64,000 bases of DNA from Candidatus Flexifilum breve (GCA_016717205.1 JADKGC010000013.1:62001-126000); one strand, 5' to 3'. Positions 45,600 through 55,895 are shown, numbered from the stretch's first letter. A program made the numbers and translations. Notes: generated by a model from the sequence alone, not told the origin.

Positions 45600-45955
45600 C
45601 ATGTCCATGAGCGGGATGGGCGACCCGAATCATAATGCGTTGATGGAAAGTGCATTGGAACCCTTAAAACCGAACGTGCGGATCATCGTTTTACTTCCCG
45701 ACAGGTGGCGCGTGCCGAGCTGGTTGCTTATCTGGAAGGTTGGTACAACCGCAAACGGCTGCACTCTGCACTCGACTATCTCAGTCCTGACCAGTTTGAA
45801 CAACGCTATTTTCAGGACAAGTTTTTGTTCCACCCGGCGGGGTGAAGCTCATTTTGAAGACGCGGACGAACTCACAGCAGCTATTTCAGTGGCGACCCGC
45901 TACTGGCATGAACATCGCAAACCCTATGTCTGGCGCAAACCGCTTTCTTAACATA
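45600..45955 (+). pseudogene. IS3-type and IS630-like transposase C-terminal remnants
   Basis: The first part reads, with one frame change, MSGMGDPNHNALMESALEPL then LEGWYNRKRLHSALDYLSPD, the end of an IS3-family orfB. The last part (FEDADELTAAISVATRYWHE, HRKPYVWRKPLS) resembles the end of an IS630-type transposase. Neither is complete. Confidence 0.6.
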
Positions 45956-46052
45956 TATATCGGATGAGGCATTTAGATACTTTCGGTAATTGAGAAGCTA
46001 GAGTATATTATTGTATTCATATTACATTCTCACACACTAAGAGAACTCCGCT

Positions 46053-49000
46053 ATGGTAGAAATATCTCCGTACGATCCTGCGGACCAAGAACAGTACAAT
46101 TCGCATTTCCAGACAACAGATCGTCACGTCTTCATACATAACTTTTCTAATCTGATAATTTACCCAGCGTATATTGTACTCCTCGTACATACGACTCGAG
46201 TTCTCTTACAATTGTTGGAGTCTAGTGGATTAGTGCAAAGTGTTCTGCGTGAAGGGGCGGAACTTCACCCTACCTTGCCCAGAATCGTCGAAACACCGAT
46301 CGTTGAATCTTCACTTCATTTCTTGCGGAGTGCAGCAGGCGACATTTTATGGATCATCACTATTTCTGTATGGATTATTGGGCTAATACCAATTGTTTTA
46401 TCACTACTTGCGATCAATAGGCCGGAATGGCGATCCGGTCTAAGTAGACGCGTGCTGCTAACGTTAATCTCCCTGCTGCTGACAGCCTATTTCTTTTTTG
46501 TCAACCGCAGCGATGGAGCATATGCTGAACTCGAATGGAATATATTCGCAATTGTTCATACTGTATATTGGGGATTCTACACCATCCTCCTCGTTCTACA
46601 GAAACGTGCTATGGGGAGAGTAGGCCTCCTGATCCTGTGCTTCACGCTGGTGTTCCTATTTATTTCGGCATTAATTGAATCAGTACACACAAGCCTCTTG
46701 ATAATTATCTCCATTCTGTCAGTCATCGCTTCTATCTTTCTGATGCTAGAAGTTCGACGCGGTACGAATCAGGGTCTGGTTCGGGTAGTTATCCTAGGAA
46801 TAGGGGTCGCCTGTATTATTGTGTTAATATATATAAACATCCGAGTCGAACCACAAGACACACTTCTTCTCAAGCTAATTTCCTTTACTCCAACCTCGCC
46901 TCTGATCATAGTCACATGGCTGTTCAATCTTCTCATCAGCTTAAGTCACTTAGCTCAACGAATAATCGTCCGTCAACACCAACCACGAGATCCCCGGGAA
47001 GAGGCATACCGTGTTTCGAAGTCCATGTGGGCAGCAATCTGTCTGGCATGTGCAGGTGTTATTGTAGCAATACAATGGTATGGAAAAGCTGTACCACCTT
47101 CACCTAGCCTAAACGTAATGTTTGCTTTTGGCGCGTTTGCATCTTTGTATGCCTCTGCACAATCCCATCATTTCTGGTCGCGCCAGCGAGCCTACTTTCG
47201 AAATGTTTTCACTTCTGTTCGCCATGACAGTCTGCGAAACATTGCATCGCCTACTCTTGAGGAGATAACGTTATACAATCGGGCCAATCGTTGGGTCAAG
47301 AAGTTTATTACCTTTGAAAATCCATTCATTGGAGTTCCGCTAGCGCTATTAGTCGGCTTCTTTGTTATCCCATTGCTGCAACTTGGTTTTATCGCACTAA
47401 CTCAAGATTTACAGCTAGCTGCGCGTGCAGCACGTCCACAACAAATAGCAGTGACTGTTATACCAACGGATGTGCCATCAGCAGCAAGTCTCACTTCAAC
47501 TCCGGAAGCGCGAAATAGTCTATACGCGCCACCGACAACGATTTCAATTGTGACTGCTACACCATCCGTCTCTGACACTGGCAATACTGCCGTGACTGAC
47601 CCTATAGATGACCAACTGGTTAATGAACCCAGTAATGGCGGAACAAAAGTGCAGGGAACCGACACTTCGAACGGTGGGACTGATAATTTCCCTACGTTTG
47701 CTGAGCTTATGTCGATTGGGTTTCCGAGCGGTTTGATCTTTGCTCTAGCATACCTAATCCTGTGGGCGATACGACATCGTCAGAAGTATGTTGTACTGCC
47801 GTTCACCGTTGAATGCGTTGATGATGAGAGGAGTTTGCTCGGTGGAGTAGCGACACAATTTGCACACACGCTGACGCAAGAAGTGCGTGAGATTGGCTCT
47901 TTGATGCAACTCCGTCAGGTAGACAATGCCCATGCTGCTGGTGGATCTGCTTTGGCTCATTTTGTTGCTAGTGGACAGGAACCACAATTCATTGACGAAT
48001 TGCGTTCGCTCACGAGCTTTGATAACAATGCAATGGGGAAGCTCGGGGGGTCGATTCTTCTTCTGCTAGCAAACTTGTTAGCGATTATTAAGGTGCGTGG
48101 AACCGTACGCAAACACGCTGATAATAATATCGAGATTTGGATAGAGCTAAGTCGTCAACGTGAGCAGGTTGTCGCCGTAGACAAAGTCATTATTTCACTA
48201 TCTCGAACCGACGATATCGATGAACAAACACTGCGGAATGTTGCTCACGAAATGGCGATCAAGTTAGTTCTAAAGCTGGGACAGAATTACCATCTTGCCT
48301 CAAGTTGGGAGAGCCTCAAGCTCTTTCTGGACGGGCTTGAAGCTGCAACCAAACGTAACTGGTGGAGAGCAATTGATTCTTATCGTAATGCTATTCAATT
48401 CGAGGAAGCACAGCGCGGGGCATTTGGTATTGGCCACTATCATCTTGGCGCAACTCTTCTTGCGCTAGGTGAAGTTGATGAGGCAGTGAAACATCTTGAA
48501 CAAGCAGAGGCAAGTGGTCCACCGCTCGCAGAGACATATTACACCCTAGCACTTGCTTCTGTGTATCGATACTGGAAGACTCTTGATGATGACATCACGC
48601 GCTTCAAAGCGATCGAACATTATTGCCGACGTGCTTTAAGGCTACGGCCAAATTTTCCCGAGGCTTTTCACCTACTGGGTTCAATGTACTATCGTCGAGC
48701 TAAGCTATGCGAACGCAAATACACAAAGCACTACAAAGACGTCAAACCCGCACAATCCTCCAACGGAAGCTATAACGAAAATGAAGTTAGAAACCCAGTG
48801 GCGCGCTGGATTCGTGAACTTGTCGGACGCGCTGATGACGCATCGAAGCAAAGCTACTGGTGGAATGACTATAAGCGCGCTCGAAATCATTTCCGTCGTG
48901 CAGTTCGTAGCTACGATCAAGAAATTATTCGTATCTATGCTAATGACGACGTTTCCCAAGGCAATCAACTAGAACTTAGTCGTGTACTTCAAGCGCGCTC

Positions 49001-50465
49001 TACTGCAGCACATCAACTTGGAGATGCGTTGCGCGCCTTATCATTCCATATTGAGGCCGACACTTACTATCATGATGTGCTTAGTATCCATCCCGAGAAT
49101 CCTCGTACCTTGATAGATACCGCAAAGAATTATTGTTTGGCCGGGCAATGGCAACGTGCTGAGGAGTTTGTCAATCGACGCTTATTCCACGTTCCCGAAA
49201 TCGCTTGGACAGCAGATGCTCACTTCTTCGCCGGTTGGATTATTGCTGGAGGGGTTGCCGATGCGCTACTCGAACGTCGTTACAGACCGTTCACTAGCTT
49301 TAACCTTGATGAAACTGCGCTTCGTAAGCTCCTAGGTGAGTCTGTTAATCATCTTGAGTATGCTTTCACACAGCGACCACGCTACCTCACACGATGGTCG
49401 CAGAGCAATTGGTATACACCATTTGAAAGATCCGCGCACATGCTATTCAGGCCAGCTCTTGGAGGAAATACTTTATCCGAGAAGTGGCTTCCACGGTGGT
49501 TGACGCATCGTGGATCAAATCCTTCAGAATGGTTGTCAGGCGAGCATGCTCAGAACGCACATAAAGAACGAATAAAGCGTAATGAGAGTAAATTGTTTTC
49601 AGCTCAGGCGTTTCTCTGGCTAGCTTGGCGTATGGACGCTGTTGACTTCGGTGATAACGAGGATCCGATGTTGAAAGTAATCGTCGCTTCTGGGTTTAAA
49701 ACGCCAACATCTATTGCGGACTTGGAGAGCATATATGCGCAGTTCAAGTTGCATAAGAAACAATGGGCTTTGTTACTTGAAGACATCAGTGCAAGCGGCA
49801 GACTTTACGGTACATCCCATGCTTGGCAAAAGCTGAGACTCGCTGTCTCGACACTGGATAACTGGAAAATCGCTAAGGCGAAATTTAAGGATCGATTGGT
49901 CGAGTTGTCAAAAGAGCAAGCAGATGAGCGTACGAATGGGCCAACTTTTGCTGATCGCTGGTTCTATGCTACCTACACCGAACTCACCATTTTTGCGGCA
50001 CGTATGCTCATGGAGGCCTGGGCATTTGAGGCAGCAATAGTGGTCTCCAAAGCAGGGATTGACCACACAAACGACTGGTTTGAACTCTATTGGAAGACTA
50101 ATCAAAAAAAGGATGAACCGTTCCGCGTTAGCCCCTACAATTTTCACTACAACCTTGCCACACTACACGCCATGAAAGCGTTCTCTACCCTTAGGCTCGG
50201 CGATCAACCAGAAACAGTTGCTCGTATGGGAGTCTATCGTAAGTATAAGCCGGTAGATTTCGCAGACTATACGGCGTTGCGAGAACGAGATGTCACAACG
50301 GTGCAATTTGATGTTCAGAAAGCATTGAACTTAGTGCCTCGGCATCAGTTGGCATTGTATGTTCAAGCGCAGCTTTCAGACGAAATCGCCAGTACGACGA
50401 GGCAGCAAGTGAGTTGTATCGTCTGCTTCAGGTTATTTCACCTTACGATCCTATCGAGTACATAG
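46053..50465 (+). CDS. Giant membrane protein with TPR-type repeats, first part (frame breaks near 50387)
   Basis: 1470 residues. About ten membrane helices in residues 25-450, then an external-type Ser/Thr/Pro linker (470-545), then one more helix (558-575, SGLIFALAYLILWAIRH). A soluble alpha/beta segment follows (VLPFTVECVDDERSLLGGVATQ to LVLKLGQNYHL). From about 750 on it is TPR-like: YHLGATLLALGEVDEAVKHL, YYTLALASVYRYW, AFHLLGSMYYRRAK. The ending IASTTRQQVSCIV is off-family; the next frame reads QYDEAASELYRLLQV, so one base is missing at about 50387-50391. No effector domain is recognised. It is AT-rich relative to the flanks and lies between IS debris and the TIR region, so it is probably acquired. 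Confidence 0.85.
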   Translation: MVEISPYDPADQEQYNSHFQTTDRHVFIHNFSNLIIYPAYIVLLVHTTRVLLQLLESSGLVQSVLREGAELHPTLPRIVETPIVESSLHFLRSAAGDILWIITISVWIIGLIPIVLSLLAINRPEWRSGLSRRVLLTLISLLLTAYFFFVNRSDGAYAELEWNIFAIVHTVYWGFYTILLVLQKRAMGRVGLLILCFTLVFLFISALIESVHTSLLIIISILSVIASIFLMLEVRRGTNQGLVRVVILGIGVACIIVLIYINIRVEPQDTLLLKLISFTPTSPLIIVTWLFNLLISLSHLAQRIIVRQHQPRDPREEAYRVSKSMWAAICLACAGVIVAIQWYGKAVPPSPSLNVMFAFGAFASLYASAQSHHFWSRQRAYFRNVFTSVRHDSLRNIASPTLEEITLYNRANRWVKKFITFENPFIGVPLALLVGFFVIPLLQLGFIALTQDLQLAARAARPQQIAVTVIPTDVPSAASLTSTPEARNSLYAPPTTISIVTATPSVSDTGNTAVTDPIDDQLVNEPSNGGTKVQGTDTSNGGTDNFPTFAELMSIGFPSGLIFALAYLILWAIRHRQKYVVLPFTVECVDDERSLLGGVATQFAHTLTQEVREIGSLMQLRQVDNAHAAGGSALAHFVASGQEPQFIDELRSLTSFDNNAMGKLGGSILLLLANLLAIIKVRGTVRKHADNNIEIWIELSRQREQVVAVDKVIISLSRTDDIDEQTLRNVAHEMAIKLVLKLGQNYHLASSWESLKLFLDGLEAATKRNWWRAIDSYRNAIQFEEAQRGAFGIGHYHLGATLLALGEVDEAVKHLEQAEASGPPLAETYYTLALASVYRYWKTLDDDITRFKAIEHYCRRALRLRPNFPEAFHLLGSMYYRRAKLCERKYTKHYKDVKPAQSSNGSYNENEVRNPVARWIRELVGRADDASKQSYWWNDYKRARNHFRRAVRSYDQEIIRIYANDDVSQGNQLELSRVLQARSTAAHQLGDALRALSFHIEADTYYHDVLSIHPENPRTLIDTAKNYCLAGQWQRAEEFVNRRLFHVPEIAWTADAHFFAGWIIAGGVADALLERRYRPFTSFNLDETALRKLLGESVNHLEYAFTQRPRYLTRWSQSNWYTPFERSAHMLFRPALGGNTLSEKWLPRWLTHRGSNPSEWLSGEHAQNAHKERIKRNESKLFSAQAFLWLAWRMDAVDFGDNEDPMLKVIVASGFKTPTSIADLESIYAQFKLHKKQWALLLEDISASGRLYGTSHAWQKLRLAVSTLDNWKIAKAKFKDRLVELSKEQADERTNGPTFADRWFYATYTELTIFAARMLMEAWAFEAAIVVSKAGIDHTNDWFELYWKTNQKKDEPFRVSPYNFHYNLATLHAMKAFSTLRLGDQPETVARMGVYRKYKPVDFADYTALRERDVTTVQFDVQKALNLVPRHQLALYVQAQLSDEIASTTRQQVSCIVCFRLFHLTILSST

Positions 50466-52444
50466 CCAATTGGAGAATTCTATCGAAACCAAATTCGGAG
50501 AAAGTAATGGTTCGTCCGGAACTCATTCCACTGCTACGTGGGCTACCGAACATTGACAACTACACTGACTTTTTGAAGTCTATAGGTCACCGTGAAACGA
50601 ATCCAAGCAAAAATCTTCGTATTGGTGATGAAACCAAAATTGCACGGCTGTGGAACCAGCTTGTGACACGAGATCCATCCAGAAATCTTCATGAGAGTTG
50701 GGATACCGTAAGACAAAGCAATGTTACAGAATCTACAGGAATAAGGGCACTTATTGAGAAAATCAGAGCGCCTGAAACATTCGATAAGATACCTACCAAT
50801 TTCGAACACCTATGGCAGAGTTTGTATCATCAGTACGTGAATGAACGTATGTCAAAATTAAATCGCTCCCATCGTGAACATATGTGGCGTCAGGAAAAAG
50901 TGTCGGGGCAGGAGTGCTTAGGCAATTTCGTGAGTAGAGCTTATTTGCATCGGGAGCTGGCAGAGATTTTTATGTCAATACCCGAAAAATCATCTTTAGC
51001 AACTGGACATTTGATGCAAGCTGCGGCATGGACAACACACCGTGATGATGAGGTAGATTTACTCTCAACGCTTGTTGAACACTTGGATCATCTAGACCGA
51101 TTTCAGGATGCACAATCTGTGTTGTCATCACTGCGCAACATACGCGCAGTTCTAGACCCCCAAACCTTCTCCATAGCCAAAAAGAGACAAATTGGTGTCC
51201 TAGAAACTCTCCTACAGTCACGCTTACTGCAGTTCCCTGGAGCGCTGACCACTGCAGAACATCTTTGGATAGAAGGTTTACAGATGAGTACTTTGAGTGA
51301 AGACAACCCTGCTAGAGATGCTCGTCTTGAAGTAAGTTTTTTTGCACAATACAGGTATCGACTTGCTGATCCTGAACTGATAGTCTATTTCGACTCGTTC
51401 GTTAAGTTCATTGAATCTTGGGCTATTCCATCTGACACTTCCATTCAAACTTCAAGCGCATCAATTGATGGAAAGGATATCATGCGCGTCATTAGCGAAC
51501 TTGAAGACAAGTTTGCCCCCCTGTTTCCCGAGCAGAATACACGCGCAATGCTCCTGTTGACACTATGTTTTCTAAATCAAGATTTGATGGTAGAGCTCGC
51601 TAATGCATTACGTCAACAGCCATGGGTTCATAACAGCACTGTTGTCCTAGCTCAACACATCAACTACTCAGATGCTGAAGAACAGCAAAAAGTTGAACCA
51701 CGAGTCAATATTGTATGGCACATAGCCCTCAGGATCGCAGAGTTTGCATGTCACGAGGTACTACGCATTATCCAGCAACGTTGCCAACTCGCAAACACTA
51801 TTGCCTACACTCGAGTAGAACTGCGGTTAGATCATCATGATGTACACCGTCCGAGTTATCCTGGATTTGTCAACTTGACGAACGAGGCGTTGATCGAGAA
51901 CTCAATCCAATTACTGAATCGGCTCATGATTTATAAGCATAATCCACAGGTTCATGGACAAATGCTTACAGCTCAAAAGATCGCTTTGCGAAACTATTAC
52001 GATACTTGGGGATGGCTACAATTCCGAAGGGTAGAAACACTGCTTGCATCAAAGACCCATGTATCTGCACAAGATCGCGATGATATTCTTAGATTTCTTG
52101 GTAACGCCCAACATAAATTGGACGATGCGAATATCTTTGGACAGGGTAGTTCTATCGTGAATTACCATAGTGCACGGATCCATATGGCGATCGTTGAGCG
52201 AATCTGGCAAAGCCGAACAACTTACCATGAAGAAGCGGAGTTCGCGGTTTTATTCCAGGAACATTTGCATTTGGCAAAAACTCATTGGCGCAATGCTATG
52301 ACCCATGATCAGAATGAACGTCTTGCAGCACAATTAAACTGGCTTGGCCAGCGTATCGAAAAGTATTCGAAAGCTTGGGAGACCAGGCACATCCGCTCTC
52401 TTGCGGGAATCGAGTACAGTTCGAAAGATCCAAACAACCGTTGA
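50414..52444 (+). CDS. Second part of the giant membrane-TPR protein
   Basis: 676 residues from an internal TTG, but the coding frame is open from about 50388 and directly continues the TPR-like region of the 46053 gene (EAASELYRLLQVISPYDP). The content is helical repeats (FMSIPEKSSLATGHLMQAAA, HLDHLDRFQDAQSVLSSLR, EHLHLAKTHWRNAM). There are no catalytic motifs, signal peptide or membrane segments. Joined, the protein would be about 2,130 residues: membrane domain, linker, cytoplasmic module, then a long superhelix for protein binding. Confidence 0.82.
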   Translation: MYRLLQVISPYDPIEYIANWRILSKPNSEKVMVRPELIPLLRGLPNIDNYTDFLKSIGHRETNPSKNLRIGDETKIARLWNQLVTRDPSRNLHESWDTVRQSNVTESTGIRALIEKIRAPETFDKIPTNFEHLWQSLYHQYVNERMSKLNRSHREHMWRQEKVSGQECLGNFVSRAYLHRELAEIFMSIPEKSSLATGHLMQAAAWTTHRDDEVDLLSTLVEHLDHLDRFQDAQSVLSSLRNIRAVLDPQTFSIAKKRQIGVLETLLQSRLLQFPGALTTAEHLWIEGLQMSTLSEDNPARDARLEVSFFAQYRYRLADPELIVYFDSFVKFIESWAIPSDTSIQTSSASIDGKDIMRVISELEDKFAPLFPEQNTRAMLLLTLCFLNQDLMVELANALRQQPWVHNSTVVLAQHINYSDAEEQQKVEPRVNIVWHIALRIAEFACHEVLRIIQQRCQLANTIAYTRVELRLDHHDVHRPSYPGFVNLTNEALIENSIQLLNRLMIYKHNPQVHGQMLTAQKIALRNYYDTWGWLQFRRVETLLASKTHVSAQDRDDILRFLGNAQHKLDDANIFGQGSSIVNYHSARIHMAIVERIWQSRTTYHEEAEFAVLFQEHLHLAKTHWRNAMTHDQNERLAAQLNWLGQRIEKYSKAWETRHIRSLAGIEYSSKDPNNR

Positions 52445-52679
52445 ACGCAGTTTGTATCAAGCCTTGGCCCTCGATAGGTAAAGTGGACTGGCAAGGCGCA
52501 TGCGAAAGTGTTTCATGAACAAGATATACAACGGTTTGTTTTATAAAGATTCGCTTTTACGCTGATAACTGCAAAGCTTGCGAGCTCTGTCTCCCAACTC
52601 ATAATAGGTGCACGAACTATTCGCACATGTGCCCTTCAGCGAATGGGGCAGATGAACCGATGTCTGGCAACCGGAAGGG

Positions 52680-52817
52680 AGGCGTGTAAGACGATGTATA
52701 TCAAACCCGCCAGTCCGTGGGGAGTCGGTTTATTGAGAGTTTCATTTGTACGTTTCCTTCTGAAAGTCCCGACCGCTGGGTTTTTGCCGACGGTCATAAG
52801 GCGCTGATCGTCACTAG
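52680..52817 (+). pseudogene. IS3-family orfB remnant, target of the later IS3 insertion
   Basis: Text KPASPWG, then FIESFICTFPSESPDRWVFA and DGHKALIVT matches the C-terminal region of an IS3 transposase (compare 43847-44257) with a frame change. It stops exactly where the IS3-family element begins at 52818. The rest of 52445-52680 has only faint transposase-like text (FYADNCKACELC) and no gene. Confidence 0.65.
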
Positions 52818-52837
52818 TGGTCTACCCCCGATAAAAT

Positions 52838-54566
52838 GGCTCATCCGCAAATTGTGTGAAGTCAGGGAGGATGAATGACGCGAAGACGAAGCAAGTCGAA
52901 CTTCGCGCGTCCATACATCTGACGCTTAATCAGCTTGAGACGAGTGACCTGCCCTTCGGTTTGTCCATTGCTCCATGCGGTTTCGAGTGCAGCACGAACC
53001 GCCGCAATATCTTGACGTAACCCTAGAGCAAAGGTGTGTAACGAATAGACGCCTAACCGTTCACTATCCGTCAGCCAAGCATCAAGAGCAGGTGCAGCAC
53101 GGTTTTCACCATACGCACAAATCGTTGTGCGAGGGTGTAGACATCCGCGAGTTGAGCATGATGCTGAAGATGCTCTAGCAGAAGCCGCTCCGTTGGGGAA
53201 AAGTCGGTTGTGTCGCGTACCAAGAACCAAGCGAGTTGTTTTGACGATGGGATCACCGAACGAGAAGGTGAAACGGGCGGTTCAAGACGTTTGGCAGGCG
53301 GTGTGGTCGGAGCCGGATGAGTACGCTTCAACTGCAGCCACTTCATCACTTGCCGGTTGGTGCCGGGATACCCGTGCTGCTGAAGCTCTCGCCACAACTG
53401 TTGGGCATTTTCACATCCTTCCTGAAACCGTCGTTCCAAATACGGTATAAACGGGTCGAGAATGCTTCTCCCTTGACGATGCGGGTTGCGTTCAGGAAAA
53501 GTGGTCGCATAGTAGTATTTACGAATGGTCGCCGGATGACGGGCAAGTTTCTGAGCAAGTTGAGCGATATTCCAACCCTGCTGCCGCAACGCTTGCACTT
53601 GTTCATAGAAGGCGAGGCGTTCATTGCGCTTCTCCGCCGATGTGCGTCGTTCGCCGTGCGTGCGAACGAAGGCAGATCGTTCTTGGCTCAGAGCAGTCTG
53701 CAACTCGTTGGCAATGGGCAGTCGCCGCAATTCGGTGTAAATCGAGGTCAGGTAGCGTTCTAACATTTGGCGGAGATTCAACAGCAAATGCCAACGATCC
53801 GCAATTTGGACTGCCTGTGGCGCGCCTTGCCGAATTCCAGCACTATAATCGGTTGAGCGGTCGCGCGTCACCCGTTCAATGCTCGGATAGTTTCGTAGCC
53901 AAGCAGCGAGGGTCTCCGCTGTTCGGTCGGGAAGTAACTCAACGACGCGATGGGTTTCCAGATTGACAATGATGGTTCCGTAAGTTCGCCCACGTTTCAA
54001 TGCCCAATCGTCCACGCCAATACTCCGCAGCTCACTTGTACAAACACACGTACCATGCTGGCGCACCATCCGCAGCAGTGTATCTGCACTCACGCGAATG
54101 CCTAAGCATGCTGCCACCCGGTGCGCGACTTCGCCCCCCATCTCTAGTGCCAGCACGGACAGCAAGCGCGTGAGCGACAGCGTCCGCCGGGCGTAAGCAG
54201 GCAACCAGTCCACAAGCGATTCGGCAAAGGTTTTGCGCATACATACAGGATTTGCACAGCGGAATCGTCTCACCACTAACATTAGTCGAACTGTGCGTCC
54301 AATGCTGGCGATTTCTTGGGGACGGCGCGTGTACCAACCGTGCACTTGACACGATTCGTGTCTACACGTCGGACACCTCGCTTGACGGTTCGTACTAAGG
54401 GCATGAATTTCGAGTCCATCAGGCGTCGCCGTCACAGTCTGAATCTGAAATCCTGGGATTGAATAAGGAAGTACCGATATGAGCGTCTACCGTTCCAACT
54501 AAGGTTTGTGCACCTCCTCAGTCTACTCACACGGTCGATCTACTTCACACAATTTGCGGATGAGCC
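52838..54566 (-). mobile_element. ISL3-family insertion sequence with 25-bp perfect inverted repeats and 8-bp target duplication
   Basis: Terminal repeats at 52838-52862 and 54542-54566 are perfect reverse complements (GGCTCATCCGCAAATTG onward). They are flanked by GATAAAAT on both sides (52830-52837 and 54567-54574). Length is 1729 bp. An 8-bp duplication and GGCTC ends are hallmarks of ISL3. It is inserted inside the left inverted repeat of the IS3 element, so it arrived later. Confidence 0.95.
52862..54435 (-). pseudogene. ISL3-family transposase (one frame break near the C-terminus)
   Basis: About 520 residues in total. The N-terminal zinc-finger region has CPTCRHESCQVHGW. A helix-turn-helix region and the DDE core follow: VDDWALKRGRTYGT, VTRDRSTDYSAG and QIADRWHLLLNLR. 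In the first frame (53071-54435) it ends off-family as KTVLHLLLMLG. The next frame, from about 53107, gives ALDAWLTDSERLG, then AAVRAALETAWSNGQTEGQV with the catalytic Glu, then RLKLIKRQMYGRA. One base near the TTTT at 53103-53106 separates the two. The intact ends suggest a recent arrival, so the break is recent or a read error. Confidence 0.88.
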
Positions 54567-54639
54567 GATAAAATAGAGTAACAGTTTCCCAAGCGAGTAC
54601 AATTATCGAGATAAGGGAGACTGGAAAAGGGGTAGAGGA

Positions 54640-54922
54640 TCACAATTCACAGAAGCGTTCAAACGGGAAGCGGTGCGCAAGGCAGAAGCCAACCAGAACG
54701 TGTCGCACACTGCCCGCGAACTCGGGATTTCCAACAAAACATTACACCAATGGATGAAGCAGTTCGGGCAACCGGAAGTGTTGGACGTGAACACGGCGAC
54801 GATGAGCGAACTGAGCAGGCGCGTCTGAGAGTTGGAGCGGACGGCCCCGCAGAAAGAGGCGACCATTCAGGTGCTAAAAAAGCTATCTCGATCGTCAGCC
54901 AGGAAAAGCCGAGCGATATGCC
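54640..54922 (+). pseudogene. IS3-family orfA (helix-turn-helix protein), broken
   Basis: FTEAFKREAVRKAEANQNV, then ARELGISNKTLHQWMKQFG is the orfA helix-turn-helix. A TGA replaces Arg in RV-stop-ELERTA (about 54826). A slippery A6G (54876-54882) of the kind used for -1 frameshifting in IS3 is present. After it SIVSQEKPS runs to a stop because about 4 bases are missing before RYAVMERAREK of orfB. Confidence 0.8.
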
Positions 54923-55759
54923 GTGATGGAACGGGCACGCGAAAAAGTTGCCGTTGGGGAGTTGTGCCGGGTATTGGGCGTGTCAGAGAGCGGATACTAC
55001 GCTTGGCGTGACACCAAGACCAGTGCTCATGACCAGCGCGACACCTACCTGAGTGAACAGCTTCAAACGGTTTTTGCGGCCAGTCGGAATACCTACGGCA
55101 GCAACCGGGTGGAATCAGCCTTGCGAGCGCAAGGCATCTGTACGTCGCGCAAGCGCGTTGCTCGCCTCATGCGTCACCTGCCCTTGCGCTCGGTGCGCGT
55201 GAAACCGCAGCGCCCCAGCCTGACGCGTTCGATGCACAACCAGTATGTTGTAGAGAACCGATTGGCGCAGGAGTTCACCGCTGAGCACGAACACGACAAG
55301 TGGGTCACGGACACCACCTACATTCCGACCCGCGAAGGCTGGCTGTATCTGGTGACGGTACTGGATAGCTTCACCCGGCGGATTGTTGGTTGGTCGATGG
55401 GACTATCCCATGATGCCCAGCTCGCCTTGGCAGCCTTGATGATGGCATTGCAGGATCACTGTCCGCCTGCGGGCGTGATCCTGCATTCCGACCGGGGCAG
55501 TGAGTTTGCCAACCAGCTCTATGCGGAAGCCTGTGAGGGGAAAGTGATCCGCAGCATGAGCGGTTCAGGCAACTGCTATGATAATGCAATGGCGGAGAGT
55601 TTCTTTGCCACGCTCAAGTTCGAAGCGATTCACGGACAAGTCTTTGCGACTCGCTCGGAAGCACGCATGGCGATCTTTGATTACATCGAGGTTTTCTACA
55701 ACCGGCAGTGGTTGTACTCTGGCATCGCCTATGCTGCACCGGTCATGATGGCTGCTTGA
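54923..55759 (+). CDS. IS3-family transposase orfB (DDE integrase core)
   Basis: 278 residues. An HTH_21-like segment (SRNTYGSNRVESALRAQGI) is followed by the rve core with Asp130 (VTDTTYIPT), Asp190 (LHSDRGSEF) and Glu225 (NAMAESFFATLKFE). The last two are 35 residues apart, the DDE spacing of IS3. It would normally be made as an OrfAB fusion; orfA is broken here and the left end is interrupted, so this copy is likely inactive. Confidence 0.92.
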   Translation: MMERAREKVAVGELCRVLGVSESGYYAWRDTKTSAHDQRDTYLSEQLQTVFAASRNTYGSNRVESALRAQGICTSRKRVARLMRHLPLRSVRVKPQRPSLTRSMHNQYVVENRLAQEFTAEHEHDKWVTDTTYIPTREGWLYLVTVLDSFTRRIVGWSMGLSHDAQLALAALMMALQDHCPPAGVILHSDRGSEFANQLYAEACEGKVIRSMSGSGNCYDNAMAESFFATLKFEAIHGQVFATRSEARMAIFDYIEVFYNRQWLYSGIAYAAPVMMAA

Positions 55760-55810
55760 GCCACTGTTACTCCATTAAACTAGGGGTAGACCAACCACAC
55801 AAGATTAGTC

Positions 55811-55877
55811 CTCAAACATGCTAATCTGCAATTGACCGAGGTACCTCATATCTGAGAACAAAACAGTTCTAGTTCCG
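55811..55877 (+). repeat. 68-bp repeat, copy 2 (first copy at 43541-43608)
   Basis: TCAAACATGCTAATCTGCAA and the following bases to AAACAGTTCTAGTTCCG match copy 1. It begins a few bases after the right end of the IS3 element, so that element may have inserted at or next to this repeat. Confidence 0.65.
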
Positions 55878-55895
55878 TGCTGGGACAAGTAAGCT

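Larger units (their letters stand above)
52818..55793 (+). mobile_element. IS3-family insertion sequence, interrupted by an ISL3 element
   Basis: The left end TGGTCTACCCC-CGATAAAAT continues after the ISL3 insertion as AGAGTAACAG. The right end, reversed, reads TGGTCTACCCC-TAGTTTAAT-GGAGTAACAG. The ends therefore form terminal inverted repeats of about 30 bp beginning TG and ending CA, as in IS3. Without the inserted ISL3 element it is about 1.24 kb. No clear target duplication is seen (CTAG on the left, ACCA on the right). It carries orfA (broken) and orfB. Confidence 0.85.

Noticed and set aside
53095..53115. Programmed frameshift in the ISL3 transposase
   Set aside because: ISL3 transposases are normally one frame and no slippery heptamer is present; a simple indel is the better reading.
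54876..54882. A6G slippery site suggesting a functional OrfAB frameshift in the IS3 element
   Set aside because: The site is real, but orfA has an upstream stop codon and about 4 bases are missing before orfB, so a fusion protein cannot be made from this copy.
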